Source: Blastocystis hominis
Taxonomy: Eukaryota > Sar > Bigyra > Opalinata > Blastocystidae
DNA length: 64,000 bases
Assembly: GCF_000151665.1 (NCBI RefSeq)
Contig: NW_013171866.1
Span: 682,001-746,000, forward strand
Direction of reading: 5' to 3'
The stretch's first letter is position 1; every line of letters starts with the position of its first letter. Position numbers and translations under genes: made by a program. This document shows, one piece after another, positions 54,614 to 64,000 of the stretch. The notes below the pieces were generated by a model. That model had not been told where the DNA came from, did not search any database, and was given only the letters and a program-made list of their open reading frames with translations.

Positions 54614-55986
54614 TCAAATATTCAATATCATATCAATACCTCGAATCACAAACGAACTATGATAGAAATTGTATGATTCATAACTTCTAATTGAACCAAT
54701 TTGAATAGATTGTAATCGTGGTAGATTCTTCAATTCAAAGTCGCCAGCAAAATCACTGAAACTCCATTCACCAATTTGAATGGATTCCAATGATTCACAA
54801 TTAAGTATGTGGAATGATTTCGATATATCATTCCCATAACTATTCTTTTTCTGAGTAAATGAATTGATTCCCATTTTGATCGTTTGCAATCGCTTCAATC
54901 CATCGATTTTGAATGTTTTCACTGATCCAAAACTATAATTGCCGATTTCGATTGATTCCAGCCATTTGAATTTGCTTAAATCCAATGAGTACAAATCAGC
55001 ACAACTATTCGATTTTATTACCAAATCGGTTACATCCAGACTCACATTGTTCAATTGTGAACTTCTGCTAATTTCGAGTTTAAAAGCAGACACATCTACT
55101 TTAGATATTGTATTCCAATCTCTTGGATCCACATTGTTCAACACACATCGAATACTCTCGCTTATTCCATTCACATACCAACCATCATACAAATCAACTC
55201 CACCATAATTCTCAACTCCACATTTCCACTCACTTTTATGTATTGCTGCTCCAGTCTTGTCATCAAACAAATACCCTATTCCATTTCGCACATATTCACC
55301 TTTTACTTCACAATAGCCTCCCATATAGATTGGAATACGATTCAGTACGTCAGTATTGTTATTGTTTTCAGCATATTCGATCATTTTGTTGTTTTTGGGA
55401 TCAAATTCACGAACTATTCGGATCAATTTGTCTTTTTCCCAACACCCTTCAAGTTTCTCTTTACCAGTTTCCCGATCATATTCAATTCCATAACCATTTC
55501 GATTCATTTCTTCATCAAATCCGCCTCGATATATTACCACAACAATATCACCACTTTCATCTTCACCATTTTCACATTTACATTGAATTGTCATGATCAA
55601 TCCTTCTTTTCTATTTTCGATCATTCTTCGATCTCCTTTCCCCAATATCGAATCCCAGTTTTCTTTTTTCAATGCAATTCCATTCTCATACTCTGTCACT
55701 CCACCGATTCGTTTGCCATCTTTCATCATCCATGCTAGAGTCAAGATTCCACAATTGAACAATTGACAGCGACCTTCAACCTTCCCATCTTTCATTTCAC
55801 TTAGCAAATACTCGTTAGAATGATCTCCCTGAAATAGTTGAACTTCGTACTCAATTCCCCTCACTGAAATAACCTTCCTTTCTTTCGTAATGTAGTCGTT
55901 GAGTAAATATCTCGATTCTTTCGTTTGTTGCAAAGAGTCTATATATAAATAAAATAAGTAGTCATACTATCCACAGCGTTAGCCAT
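54614..55986 (-). CDS. MORN/leucine-rich repeat protein, intact copy
   Basis: About 448 residues. Exon 1 encodes MANAVD; a 29-nt intron (ending TATATATAG) joins to NSLQQTKESRYLLNDYITKE. The N-terminal two thirds carry MORN-like units (YRGGFDEEMNRNGYGIEYDR, YVRNGIGYLFDDKTG, YGGVDLYDGWYVNG). The rest has leucine-rich units LESIEIGNYSFGSVKTFKID, LQTIKMGINSFTQKKN, LESIQIGEWSFSDFAGDFEL and LQSIQIGSIRSYESYNFY, of a BspA-like (IG..SF) type. The present stop (TGA) is followed by further decayed units, so the protein was probably longer once. Paralogue of the broken gene at 495-1575. Probably a protein-protein or membrane scaffold. Confidence 0.72.
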
Positions 55987-56452
55987 AATTAAAAAATTAG
56001 TAAATTAAAGCAGATCATGTGCTCATTTAATTTTCACACTTACAAGTCGTCAGTATTTTGTCATATGCTCATTCCATTTTTGGATTCATTTTTACTACGG
56101 CTTATTTATTGATAATCCTAAAACGTAAAAGGTAGCCTATCTCACAGGTTTCAGAAATACCTTCACTATTCTTTGCAGAACTCATAATGTTGCTACTTTT
56201 TATACTTGTAATACCAAAATCCAAAATAAAATAAACCCAAATCGAATCCTCACCCCAAATGCTGAATATAACGTTACAGTTCACCTTCACATGCTCAGTA
56301 TATTTTAATACCCCCTCCTATTTATTTTCACACTCAGAAATATTACAGCAACCATCCATGTTTATTAATCTGAAATCACCATGTCAAGTATTCTTCAAAA
56401 GCGAAGACGTGCTGTATCTATGCAATTAGATAGCTAATAACACTAGAAACTA
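55987..56452. other. AT-rich divergent intergenic region
   Basis: Between the divergent MORN/leucine-rich and membrane-protein genes. A minus-strand frame at 56102-56290 is short and without resemblance. Nothing else seen. Confidence 0.4.
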
Positions 56453-57760
56453 ATGAAAGAAAGGGAGGAGTTGATGGCGAACGCAGATGCAAGCACTACC
56501 GAGTCGCCAAACAGAGAAACGACCTCCTTTGTTGAAACTACCAGTACAGAACCTGCTACTGTACAAGGAGAAGCAATGTTCCCTGATCCTGCTACAGAAG
56601 ACGAGGAGATTGAAGGAGAAATTGACACAAATACGGAAATAGCAAAGCAAGCAAGCCAAGAACCATCCTCGTTTGAAAGCTCTTTTTTGTTAAGCCTAGA
56701 GCGCCGCCGAATTCCCTTTCTGAAGAAGAGGAATTTCAGCGAATGCTAATGGGTCTATTTGGAACTCTCATGGGTCAACCCCCGAATGCAAACGTAAACG
56801 CTGATTCGGATGCTTCTTCAAGCTCGAATGCCGCGATGAACGAAGAATACGAGCAATTCATGCGAAACTTCAGCCAAGGCTTCCAAGCAGGAGTGAACGC
56901 AAGTTCGAACTTCCAAGCGCAGTCGCAGTTTTCAGCGGAGGATTCGCAGGTTCCCGCAGTTGTTTCCTTTCTCTTTGGTAAAACGAGCGGCATCATGTTC
57001 GTGTTCTCTGGTACGTGTCGTTTGTCATCTGTTTTGAGTTCTATTGATCGCTCTTGGCTGGCAACCCTATCCCACCGCTTATTACGCCATCGGATCGCTT
57101 GCAGCGCTGCGCGTTCTGTATTTCTTTGCTGTGGCGACCCCGGCGCAGACAGCGGCGCTGAGCAGCGTTCCTTCGTTTATTGGGTGGATTCTGACGATTT
57201 TGAACGTGATTACTCAATCGAAATTGGGAGATTGGCTCGCCATGCTGATGGACAGTCTGTTTTTCGGTCTGCAGAAATGGTTCGCGTTCCGGATGCAAAT
57301 GGTCGAACTAAGCGGGAATCTCGATTGTAGTACCTCTGCTGCGCCGTGATTTCGATGATCCCCGAGTTTGATTATTTCTCGTGGATTCGCTCAATTCCGC
57401 TTCCGACGATCATTTTCACAGCGATTCCGATCATTTCGAGCGGGATCGTGATGATGATGTATCTCTTGGAGCATCGGAAATGGCGTAAAAATGTTCTGTT
57501 CTTTGTGGATTTCCTATCTCTGTTTACGAACCAGGAGATGCAGGAAGGGTGCATGAAAGAGTTGGAGCGGAGCGGCGGATTGATGCATAGAATTATCGGG
57601 GAAGACAACAAGATTATAAACGAAGAGAAATTGAGAGAGATTCTTTGTGATGCGTATGTTGTGTACAGAAAGGTTTCCATGGAGGAAGCCGAATCGTTCG
57701 TTGATTTACATTACAAAGCGGCGCTGAAAGAGTACGAACGGAGATTTGTGACGCAAGGGT
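56453..57760 (+). CDS. Multi-pass membrane protein, unknown
   Basis: Acidic, Thr/Glu-rich N-terminus (MKEREELMANADASTTESPN) continuing to EEEEFQRMLMGLFGTLMGQP and an Asn/Ala/Ser stretch, then EEYEQFMRNFSQGF. Membrane helices follow: VVSFLFGKTSGIMFVFS, YYAIGSLAALRVLYFFAVAT, SFIGWILTILNVI, TIIFTAIPIISSGIVMMMYL. A cytosolic C-terminus has HRKWRKNVLFFVDFLSLFTN and KLREILCDAYVVYRKVSMEE. Introns are 28-29 nt. No stop is encoded before the TGTTTGTT at 57765: the frame ...RRFVTQG then T (57760), followed by poly(A), makes TAA. If transcription continued, the frame would run to 57798. No family recognised. Confidence 0.62.
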
Positions 57761-57764
57761 GGCT

Positions 57765-57772
57765 TGTTTGTT
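57765..57772 (+). terminator. TGTTTGTT 3'-end element of the membrane-protein gene
   Basis: Preceded by the four bases GGCT and the first-position T at 57760. Confidence 0.65.
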
Positions 57773-57874
57773 TGAGACAGAATCAGCAGCTGGCTTAGAA
57801 TGGAGAAATCGCGGAAAGGAAATTAAAAATGATCATTGATGAGCAAAAATATCTTGTACCATAGAGGTTACGAG

Positions 57875-59679
57875 ATGGTGAACAAAGAGTCAAACCCCTA
57901 TAGGAACCTTCTTGGAAATTTCACTCCCATTTGGAAAAACCGTATCATTTTTAATGTGGGCGGTGATAAGGGAGTCTACTGGTCATTACTATCTGTATAA
58001 TTGTGGAGCAACCTTTCTGTTTAGTTATTCCTTCCTTTACTACTGACATTACTCTTCAACTTCAAGGACTTATGGTTTGTGATTTCTATTCTTTTATTAT
58101 TGGTAGTCTGAACACACACTGGTCACTTATCGCAATATTATGCGTTTTGGACTTGATGTAACACCATTCCTCCCTTTCTCATTCCCATAGTTCTTGCTAT
58201 TACCTAATTCTCACTTGGCTCACGGAACCTGGGATCATACCAAAACTTCAAAGCGAGTGCAATGTTTATGTTCCGCCTCCAACACAACGTATTACCTCCT
58301 TATTTTTACCTTTTTTCTAATATCTTAGTGGAACGCCGTGTCAGCGGCCTCATGGTTTCCATCCGTAGCAACAAAACGGAGTACATCACCGTACCTGCCT
58401 TCCTGTTAATTCATTTCTAGAGAGCAATCGATCTAATGCCCGAAATCGTACTCCCTCCCTCCCACGCCTTCACTCCCTAGTCGAACGAGACCAACAACGA
58501 GCATCGGACGCTCCTCCATCTCGCCTGCATCTGCGACAACGCCGAGATCGCTTCCCTTCTTTTGACCCAGGCGCCCGACCTTTCCATCCGCGACTTCTAC
58601 GGCCTCCGCGCCGTCCATTACGCCGCTTTCGAGGTACGTCCCCGCGGGAATTCATCCCCAGAACAACTCCGTGTTCCCCGCGATCTGCCGGTACTTGCAG
58701 ATCCCCGCGGAACAATGGGAAGTCCCTTTTCGAGGGTATTTTGACGTAGGAAACGCGAATTCGATTGGTGGACGAGGTCGTTTCCCTCATTCCCAAATTT
58801 GACAAAAATCGGACCGAATATTACCTTTCCAAAAATGGGGAGTATTTCTACGACGCGGACCCTTCGTCGTTTTTCCTCCCCGCGGGGATCTACTCGCAGT
58901 TAGGAGCGAAGCAGAGCGGGGAATTGCTGGAAGTGCCGCTGCTGAGTTTTCCGTGTCTGGATCATAACAAGATTGTTTGTTAGCGAGGATTCAGTTATGC
59001 GAAGATTTACGTGCGGTTCTGCTCGGTGTGTCATCGGTTCGTTCCCCCGCGGGGATTCCACTGCCGTCATTGTAACATGTGAAACGCGGGGAAGGGAAGT
59101 GAGACGCAGATGCATCCGCGATTTCGATCATCACTGTCCGTGGGTGTCGAACTGCGTGGGTCTTCGAAATCACCGGTATTTCGTGTGGTTTCTGGTAGGA
59201 GAGCGCGGATGGCGATAACGCGGAGATTTTCTGTCTGGGGACGATCATCATGGGGATCGTGGTCATTTCCGTGTATTTCCTCTTTCATCTCATCGCTATT
59301 GTCGAATCCGTGCGCTCTTTTCTCTCTCTTGCGCTTATCTGTAGCAGAGTCCGTTCCGGTTGGGCCCGTTTCTGCTGCGGACGTGGCCGTGCATCGCGTA
59401 CGGCTGCTTCTGCATCGGGTTCATCGCGCCGGTGATCAATTTGTTCTTCTATCATTTGCGATTGGTTTGCGATTGGAGAGGCGTCAAGGAAAGGGGCTAC
59501 GCAATCTAACGACTCACGAGGAGGTGATGTTGCCGCCGAGAGAGATCATTCGGAGGAGCAAAAATCCGCAGAGAGAGTATTATTTGTACTCGGAAGGGTG
59601 GAAACGAAACTTGAAATCGCTGCTTTTTTCGAGAAAAGCGCCGTCGCTTGTAGTCATTAACGAAGTTTGGAGTGTTTGA
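57875..59679 (+). CDS. DHHC palmitoyltransferase with ankyrin-like insert
   Basis: S-palmitoyltransferase of endomembranes. About ten introns (28-40 nt) join in frame. The N-terminus [20 protein letters not shown] leads to [20 protein letters not shown] and two membrane helices, then [11 protein letters not shown], the element that precedes the Cys-rich domain in this family. Unusually, an insert of about 190 residues follows; it includes an ankyrin-like stretch ([38 protein letters not shown]). Then come the catalytic domain [19 protein letters not shown] and [18 protein letters not shown], two more helices, and the TTxE motif in [10 protein letters not shown]. The Cys-His pattern is complete, so the enzyme should be active. 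In animal DHHC13/17 the ankyrin repeats are N-terminal to all helices instead. Confidence 0.82.
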
Positions 59680-59844
59680 GCATGAAACACGAGGGTGCTG
59701 CGTGTATATAGAAAAGGAATTAAGATCCAATCATTTCGATCGGGAGATGGAATGGAACTCGTTGTTTTGAGGGGAATTCGATTCAAGCAACATCGTGGAT
59801 CGAAACAAACAACAAAATCAGCAAAACGCTTCGTGATTGAAGCA

Positions 59845-60746
59845 TTACTCCGAATGGAAGGAATACAAATGATGCTTTATGATAAACGAAGCAACGCTGG
59901 GCGTTACGATTTGGCAGAGCGTTTCTTCGCTCGACGCATTCCGCGCCATCGTATTAATGAAGAAAACACAGCAAAAAGCAATGCAAAGCATTGCAAAGCA
60001 AAGAAAAAATCGATTGTTTGTGGATATGTGCTGCTAATGGCCTCCAAATCCATCACACAATGAAACGAGAACCAGGCGTCCGATCCTCCACTCGCCTCCG
60101 CATTTTTTCCATTCGACGAATCAGCAGTGGCTTCGACTTTCTCGTCTGAAACTCCCTTTCGCTTTAACACTTCGAAATGGATGAGGTGGCGCAACTGATC
60201 ACTCTGACTCGTTATTCAAATCTAAAGTCAAACTTCTTTCCATTTGTTATTGCAAATATCGTTGAAGGCGTCTTCACCAACAATCATCGAAAACTGAATA
60301 TCGGTATATTTCGATTTTAGCCAGCGAATGAGATCTATGGTTCCGTACTACGATCAATTACATTCGTATAACCAGCAGATACACTGATATGCGGATCAGT
60401 TGGGCTGGAGCTGGGATAGAGATCATAAAAACACTCCCGCTCGTATGTCTTTACAAAAATATTCCGAGTATCCAAGCTGCAATCCTTCAGGGACAAATCC
60501 AACATCAACAACCTAGAAAGCAAAATATACTACTAGTGTACCTATTATCATAGGTCTCCAGAGTACGTTTCGATGTGTAAGCATGTCGGAAAACAGGCAG
60601 AATCCAAACCTCGTCATACCGTTCTATTGATAAGTCCAATTTTACTCAGCAGCACCTGAAAAGTACTTGGCAATGCCCATATGTCCACCCAGCCCCGTTG
60701 GTGGATTTGCAGACAAACCAAAGAGAACAACTCGCTTTTCGACCAT
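59845..60746 (-). CDS. NMNAT: Nicotinamide-nucleotide adenylyltransferase (NMNAT)
   Basis: Makes NAD+ or its deamido form from the mononucleotide and ATP. Start MVEKRVVLFGLSANPPTGLG, the GxFxPxHxGH-type motif (here SANPPTGLGGHMG). Then ERYDEVWILPVFRHAYTSKR, a short variable part, YGTIDLIRWLKSKYTDIQFS (family TVDTLRWLKExYP) and IVGEDAFNDICNNKWKEV. Then come MDLEAISST and MARNASSEETLCQIVTPSVA followed by IIKHHLY, the family ISSTxxR ... LVPxxVxxYI end. ISST joins MAR only if 59951-60027 is removed; that segment begins ATATCC and ends TTAATAC on the minus strand and has no usable GT-AG. Other introns are 29-39 nt with GT-AG ends. Stop TAA at 59845. Confidence 0.82.
59951..60027 (-). other. Candidate minor-type AT-AC intron in NMNAT
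   Basis: 77 nt on the minus strand, starting ATATCCAC and ending TTCATTAATAC. Removing it joins ...AISST to MARN... in frame and restores the conserved NMNAT C-terminus. The pyrimidine-rich end with TTCATTAAT resembles the minor branch-site consensus TTCCTTAAC. Confidence 0.55.
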
Positions 60747-60762
60747 CTTCCGCGCTTCCTCC

Positions 60763-60770
60763 AACAAACA
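60763..60770 (-). terminator. TGTTTGTT 3'-end element of the neuroguidin/Lcp5 gene
   Basis: Reads AACAAACA on the plus strand, about 65 nt past the TAG of the upstream minus-strand gene and just before the NMNAT start at 60746. Confidence 0.5.
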
Positions 60771-60832
60771 AAACGAATAAACACTACTAAACGAAAAAGA
60801 ATAAATTGATGAGCAAACGAGCCGCTGTTCGT

Positions 60833-62134
60833 CTACCGACGGCCCTTCTTTCCTCGTCTTCCACCGCGCTTCGCTTGTCTCTCATCCACCTGCACCCGCT
60901 TCACGCGGTTTCCAAACTCGTCCTCATCCACGATCTGTCCGGCAATCTTGTCCGACTCCCTCGCCAACCGCGTCAGCGAATCGAACTCATCGAACTCCCC
61001 GATCTTCTGCCCCCTCTGCAGCGCCAGACTGGCCTGCCTCTCCCTCTTTTTCTGCTCTCTCGTCCGATTTACGCGCACGAAATTGCTCTCTTCGAAGTCC
61101 TTCCGCTCCTTCAGCTCGCGATCCAGCGACAAATCCCCGGTGCTCCGCATGTTGATCGTGCGCGGCCGGTCCGAGATCTCGTCCCGCAGTTCCTACGATG
61201 CAGAGAAGCCGGCGAGTCTACGCTGATGAACGCGTTCGACGCGATTTTATCGCGGAGCTGCTCGCGCCGATGCTCGTCTTTGGCGGCGTCGCGCTCGGAG
61301 TAGGGAACCGCAGCGATCTTTGGGGGCACGTAGAGCTGTTTTTTCGAAGAGGAGGAGGGACTGGGCTTGTCGGAGTCGGAGTCGGAGTCGGAGGCGGAGT
61401 CGAGATCGTCGAGATTGGGCTTGAAGGTGAGGGGGTTGAGGGAAGAAGAGTCGGTTTGGGGGTTCAAAACGTTGTCGATTTCGGTTTTCATTTTGAGCTC
61501 GAGGGGGTCGAGCTTCTCGAGAAGGGTGCTGGGAGTGAGAGGAAGAGAGGGAGAGAAGTACCGGAAGCGGACGAGAGATTCGAAGAGAGGATGGCTTTGC
61601 AGGTCGATGCCTTCCAGCTTCATTACCATGTACACGAGAAGGTATTCGTTGTAGGATAAAAGGAACTGGGACTTCAAGTCTAAGATGGAGAGACCGTTCG
61701 TGAAGGAGGAAGGGAACGACTGAACCAGCGAATTGAGTTTCTCGATTTGACTTTGCAGATTGGGAAGTTGAGTGGTTATATCGGTGAGGATGGAGAGAAC
61801 TTCCGCCTTGTTGTTTGATATGAACTTGGAAAGCTCCTTTTCGGAATACGAGCTAGTATTGTCCTTCATTGTGATGGATGGAAGCTCCAACTATGCAATA
61901 AGCCAAATCGATCAAAACGACCTCAATTTTCTCCGACTCAAGTTCACTTCCACTCGTTTCTTCTTCCTCCGATTGCAACAATTCCTCCTTGGGGCTCTCA
62001 TTCGAACTCTCTTCATTCACCGATGCTTCTTCCTCTGATGACAAAAGAGCTAAGTCGGCCTCCTTTATGCTCGATTTCTTTTCTTCTATGCATAATACCC
62101 AGCAAAGAACGCCCATACCAGCGTTTTGGACCAT
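60833..62134 (-). CDS. Neuroguidin/Lcp5 (Sas10-C1D family, U3 snoRNP-linked)
   Basis: Nucleolar protein of small-subunit rRNA processing. Start MVQNA, then an acidic stretch (SSEEEASVNEESSNESPKEE). Next is the Sas10/C1D domain: ITTQLPNLQSQIEKLNSLVQ, GLSILDLKSQFLLSYNEYLL, HPLFESLVRFRYFSPSLPLT and LDPLELKMKTEIDNVLN, matching GLSFLELKNxxLLSYL and PIDQKLKYQIDKLL. An Asp/Ser tract leads to the family hallmark YVPPKIAAVPYSE, and the basic C-terminus has LRDEISDRPRTINMRSTGD and QAKRGGRRGKKGRR. Introns of about 30-33 nt. Divergent from the Vti1-like gene, with 106 bp between starts. Confidence 0.85.
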
Positions 62135-62240
62135 AGAGAATTGCTGTAGATCGAGTTTGAGAGACAGAGACCAAAACGCCAAAATGCCGCTTTGAATCCA
62201 TATTCCATTTTCCAAAATCTCCTCGAAATCTCAATAGCCA

Positions 62241-62924
62241 TGTCTGATATGTGTGATATCTATATCTCGGAGATTCGATCTCTTCTCCGACGTGCCGATG
62301 AATTGATCACTCAAGGTCGTACTGATAACACTCGTTTCTCGCTTTTTCTTCGCCTAATTGGTAGTGTCCTTTGTGAAGGAATGCGAGAAACAGTTGAGTG
62401 AAGCGGAGGACTGTTTTAAACAGTGCGATATTGAAATTCGTATGCTGCCTCCCTCCATCAAGTCTTCTGTTGTGCAGAAAGTAGATGCTCTTCGTAAAGA
62501 GGCCGAATCCAAAAGAAGACAACTTGCGAACATGAAGGTTCAGGTCGAGCGTAATGATTTGTTCGCTGGTGCCGCTGTAATCAGTTTGGATCGTCATGTG
62601 ATTCGTAGGCTTCTCGCGAGTTGAAGAGACAAATGGAGGACGATCTTGCCGCTGTGGAGAGGTTTTGTTGGACTAGGCTCGCTGACCGTTAGACAAAACA
62701 ACACGATCGAGGATGCGACTCGTACTATCTTTGAAACCGAAGAGGTGGGTCTTGGAACGATGAACGAGTTGCAACGTCAGCGCGACGTTCTGACGAGTGC
62801 TTCGGACAAGGCAAAGGACACTGTATCTTTGGCAATGCAGGCGAATACAATTCTGAATGTGCGAGATGTGTGTGTGTGATTTGATGCGTAGAGAATGAGC
62901 AAGAAGTTCTGGCAGCGCAAGTAA
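62241..62924 (+). CDS. Vti1-like Qb-SNARE without membrane anchor
   Basis: Vesicle-fusion SNARE. MSDMCDIYISEIRSLLRRAD and KQLSEAEDCFKQCDIEIRML, then KVDALRKEAESKRRQLANMK, form the N-terminal helices of the Vti1/GOSR2 group. The SNARE helix is NTIEDATRTIFETEEVGLGT and MNELQRQRDVLTSASDKAKD, where canonical Vti1 has ALETEQIGxxIxxxLxxQRE. The last exon, after an intron ending GATGCGTAG, gives RMSKKFWQRK then TAA. That is where the membrane helix should begin, so no anchor is encoded; an undetected downstream exon is possible. TGTTTGTT follows at about 62947. Confidence 0.77.
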
Positions 62925-62939
62925 TCGGCAGGTTTGGCA

Positions 62940-64000
62940 TCGATTTGTTTGTTGCATCCAACAAGACAATAGGAAAGATGATAAAAGAGAAGATGCCCCG
63001 AGGTCCACACCACACTGAGCAGACTGCCCTTCTCTTCCCACGGAGCGAAGGCGAGTTCGGAGACGGAATTGGTCCGAATCGGATTGCTGAGATAGCCTCT
63101 ATCGATGACTCCCAGGCGTCAATCAAACAGGAAGGAGAAGCGAACTTCGCGGTCGATTCGGAAGAGCGGGAGCACGTTGCAGTGGTCAAAGCAGCACACC
63201 AAACGCTGGCCGCGCGGATCGACGAGGATCTGCTTGAGCGGTCCGAAAGCTGCGAACTCGGCGGACAAATCGAGAACGGAAGTGACGATGGAGGAATCTG
63301 CATCGAATGCGTTGCATAGCCGTACAGAAGAGATTGTACTGGTGGCTGAGCTGGAGAGTGTAGAGCACGGTGGATCCCGTGGATCCAGCGGAGTGGCAGG
63401 CTACGTAGAGATACTCGGAAGAAGCGGAGAAGCAAACGTCTTCGATGTGGCCGAGTTGAGGCAGCTTCCAGTCCTCTCGCTTAAAGGTAAGGAGATTGTA
63501 AATGGAGAGAGTGTTTCTAGGGAGAGAAGAGGAGAGGAGGAATCGAACTCGGATAATACGACGAGGAGTTGCGAATCGGGAGAAAAAAGGACTTTGCGAG
63601 GAAGCAGGGAATAGGATCCCAGTTTGTTTATTAGAATGGAGTTGTAGGTACTGTACAGGTAGACAGAGCTATCATCTTTCCGAATTGCGCACAAATATCT
63701 ATGGAGTGAACGTCAATATGATGATGAAATTACCTTCCATTTGGACTGTATTGTACCGAAAGGAAGTTGGAGGCATCCGAGATCACATGGAGAGATTCGC
63801 ACTCCGGCTCACCAATCGTAGACCATATAAACAGCCCTTTCCGCGTGGCTAGCGCAACCGAATCGCGACTTCCCGGTTTCCAGCATATTTGACGTATTCC
63901 ATTTACGCTGACATTATCTAGCACGTTGGTTTCCCATATTTGTTTCTTTATATTGTAAAAATGCACGGTAGAATCAGGAAAGCAAAGAGCGAGCTTTGTT
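62940..64000 (-). CDS. AAAS: Aladin-like WD40 nucleoporin, cut by window edge
   Basis: WD40 protein of the nuclear pore. The 5' end lies beyond 64000. From the right: LALCFPDSTVHFYNIKKQIW, NGIRQICWKPGSRDSVALAT and KGLFIWSTIGEPECES (Aladin [27 protein letters not shown]), then FLSVQYSPNGR, YLCAIRKDDSSVYLYSTYN, KVLFSPDSQLLVVLSE and LVDPRGQRLVCCFDHCNVLP. The closing GSLLSVVWTSGHLLFYHLSY equals Aladin ALLSVGWSTGRIAHIPLYF. Introns are 30-35 nt. The C-terminal end is uncertain: the frame stays open to 62777, which would overlap the convergent Vti1-like gene on the other strand. The given left edge is an estimate. Confidence 0.72.

Overview
This window is nuclear DNA of a compact protist genome and most likely comes from Blastocystis, the anaerobic stramenopile gut organism. 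Four things point there. Nearly every gene is cut by GT-AG introns of only 28-38 nt. The octamer TGTTTGTT recurs just past gene ends. Several genes have no encoded stop codon unless poly(A) addition completes one, a habit reported for Blastocystis. A HydE-type hydrogenase maturase and a malate dehydrogenase both carry mitochondrion-type leaders, as expected for a mitochondrion-related organelle. About 38 genes lie on both strands with gaps of often 20-110 bp. I found no operons, tRNA, rRNA, CRISPR, virus-like or transposon sequence. Subtype cannot be called.

Layout. 1-1575: frame-broken MORN/leucine-rich gene (-). 2147-16256: RPL8 (-), presenilin, cyclin H, VPS9-domain Rab GEF (-), MYCBP-like/WH2 protein, a small coiled-coil protein, HydE, RPL18A (-), malate dehydrogenase, AN1 zinc-finger protein (-). 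16372-29074: Cys-rich surface protein (-), RPP40, a tandem beta-domain protein (-), CENP-N-like (-), a Ran-binding-domain protein, an unknown (-), topoisomerase VI B-like. 29764-39542: ubiquitin-S27a, an Hsp70-like ATPase domain, a Tul1-like membrane RING ligase, SCC2/NIPBL. 40161-53964: giant PA14 surface protein, PH-kinase-PH-WD40 protein, CENP-O-like (-), an unknown (-), methyltransferase-TPR protein. 54614-64000: second MORN/leucine-rich gene (-), a membrane protein, DHHC palmitoyltransferase, NMNAT (-), neuroguidin/Lcp5 (-), Vti1-like SNARE, Aladin (-, cut by the window edge).

The genes are mostly independent housekeeping loci. Loose themes are chromosome biology (SCC2, CENP-N, CENP-O, Topo VI B), nuclear pore and RNA processing (Aladin, Ran-binding protein, RPP40, Lcp5), membrane traffic (VPS9 GEF, Vti1, DHHC, Tul1), and organelle metabolism (HydE, MDH).

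The most unusual signals are in gene expression. At least two genes seem to need introns that are not GT-AG, begin ATATCC and resemble minor-spliceosome introns. Five genes have poly(A)-completed stops with a constant 4-nt spacer before TGTTTGTT. Two convergent genes share a near-perfect palindrome of that octamer. Three introns of one gene share a motif as if copied from one another. All exon joins were made by eye from frame continuity, splice dinucleotides and remembered family sequences, with no database search.
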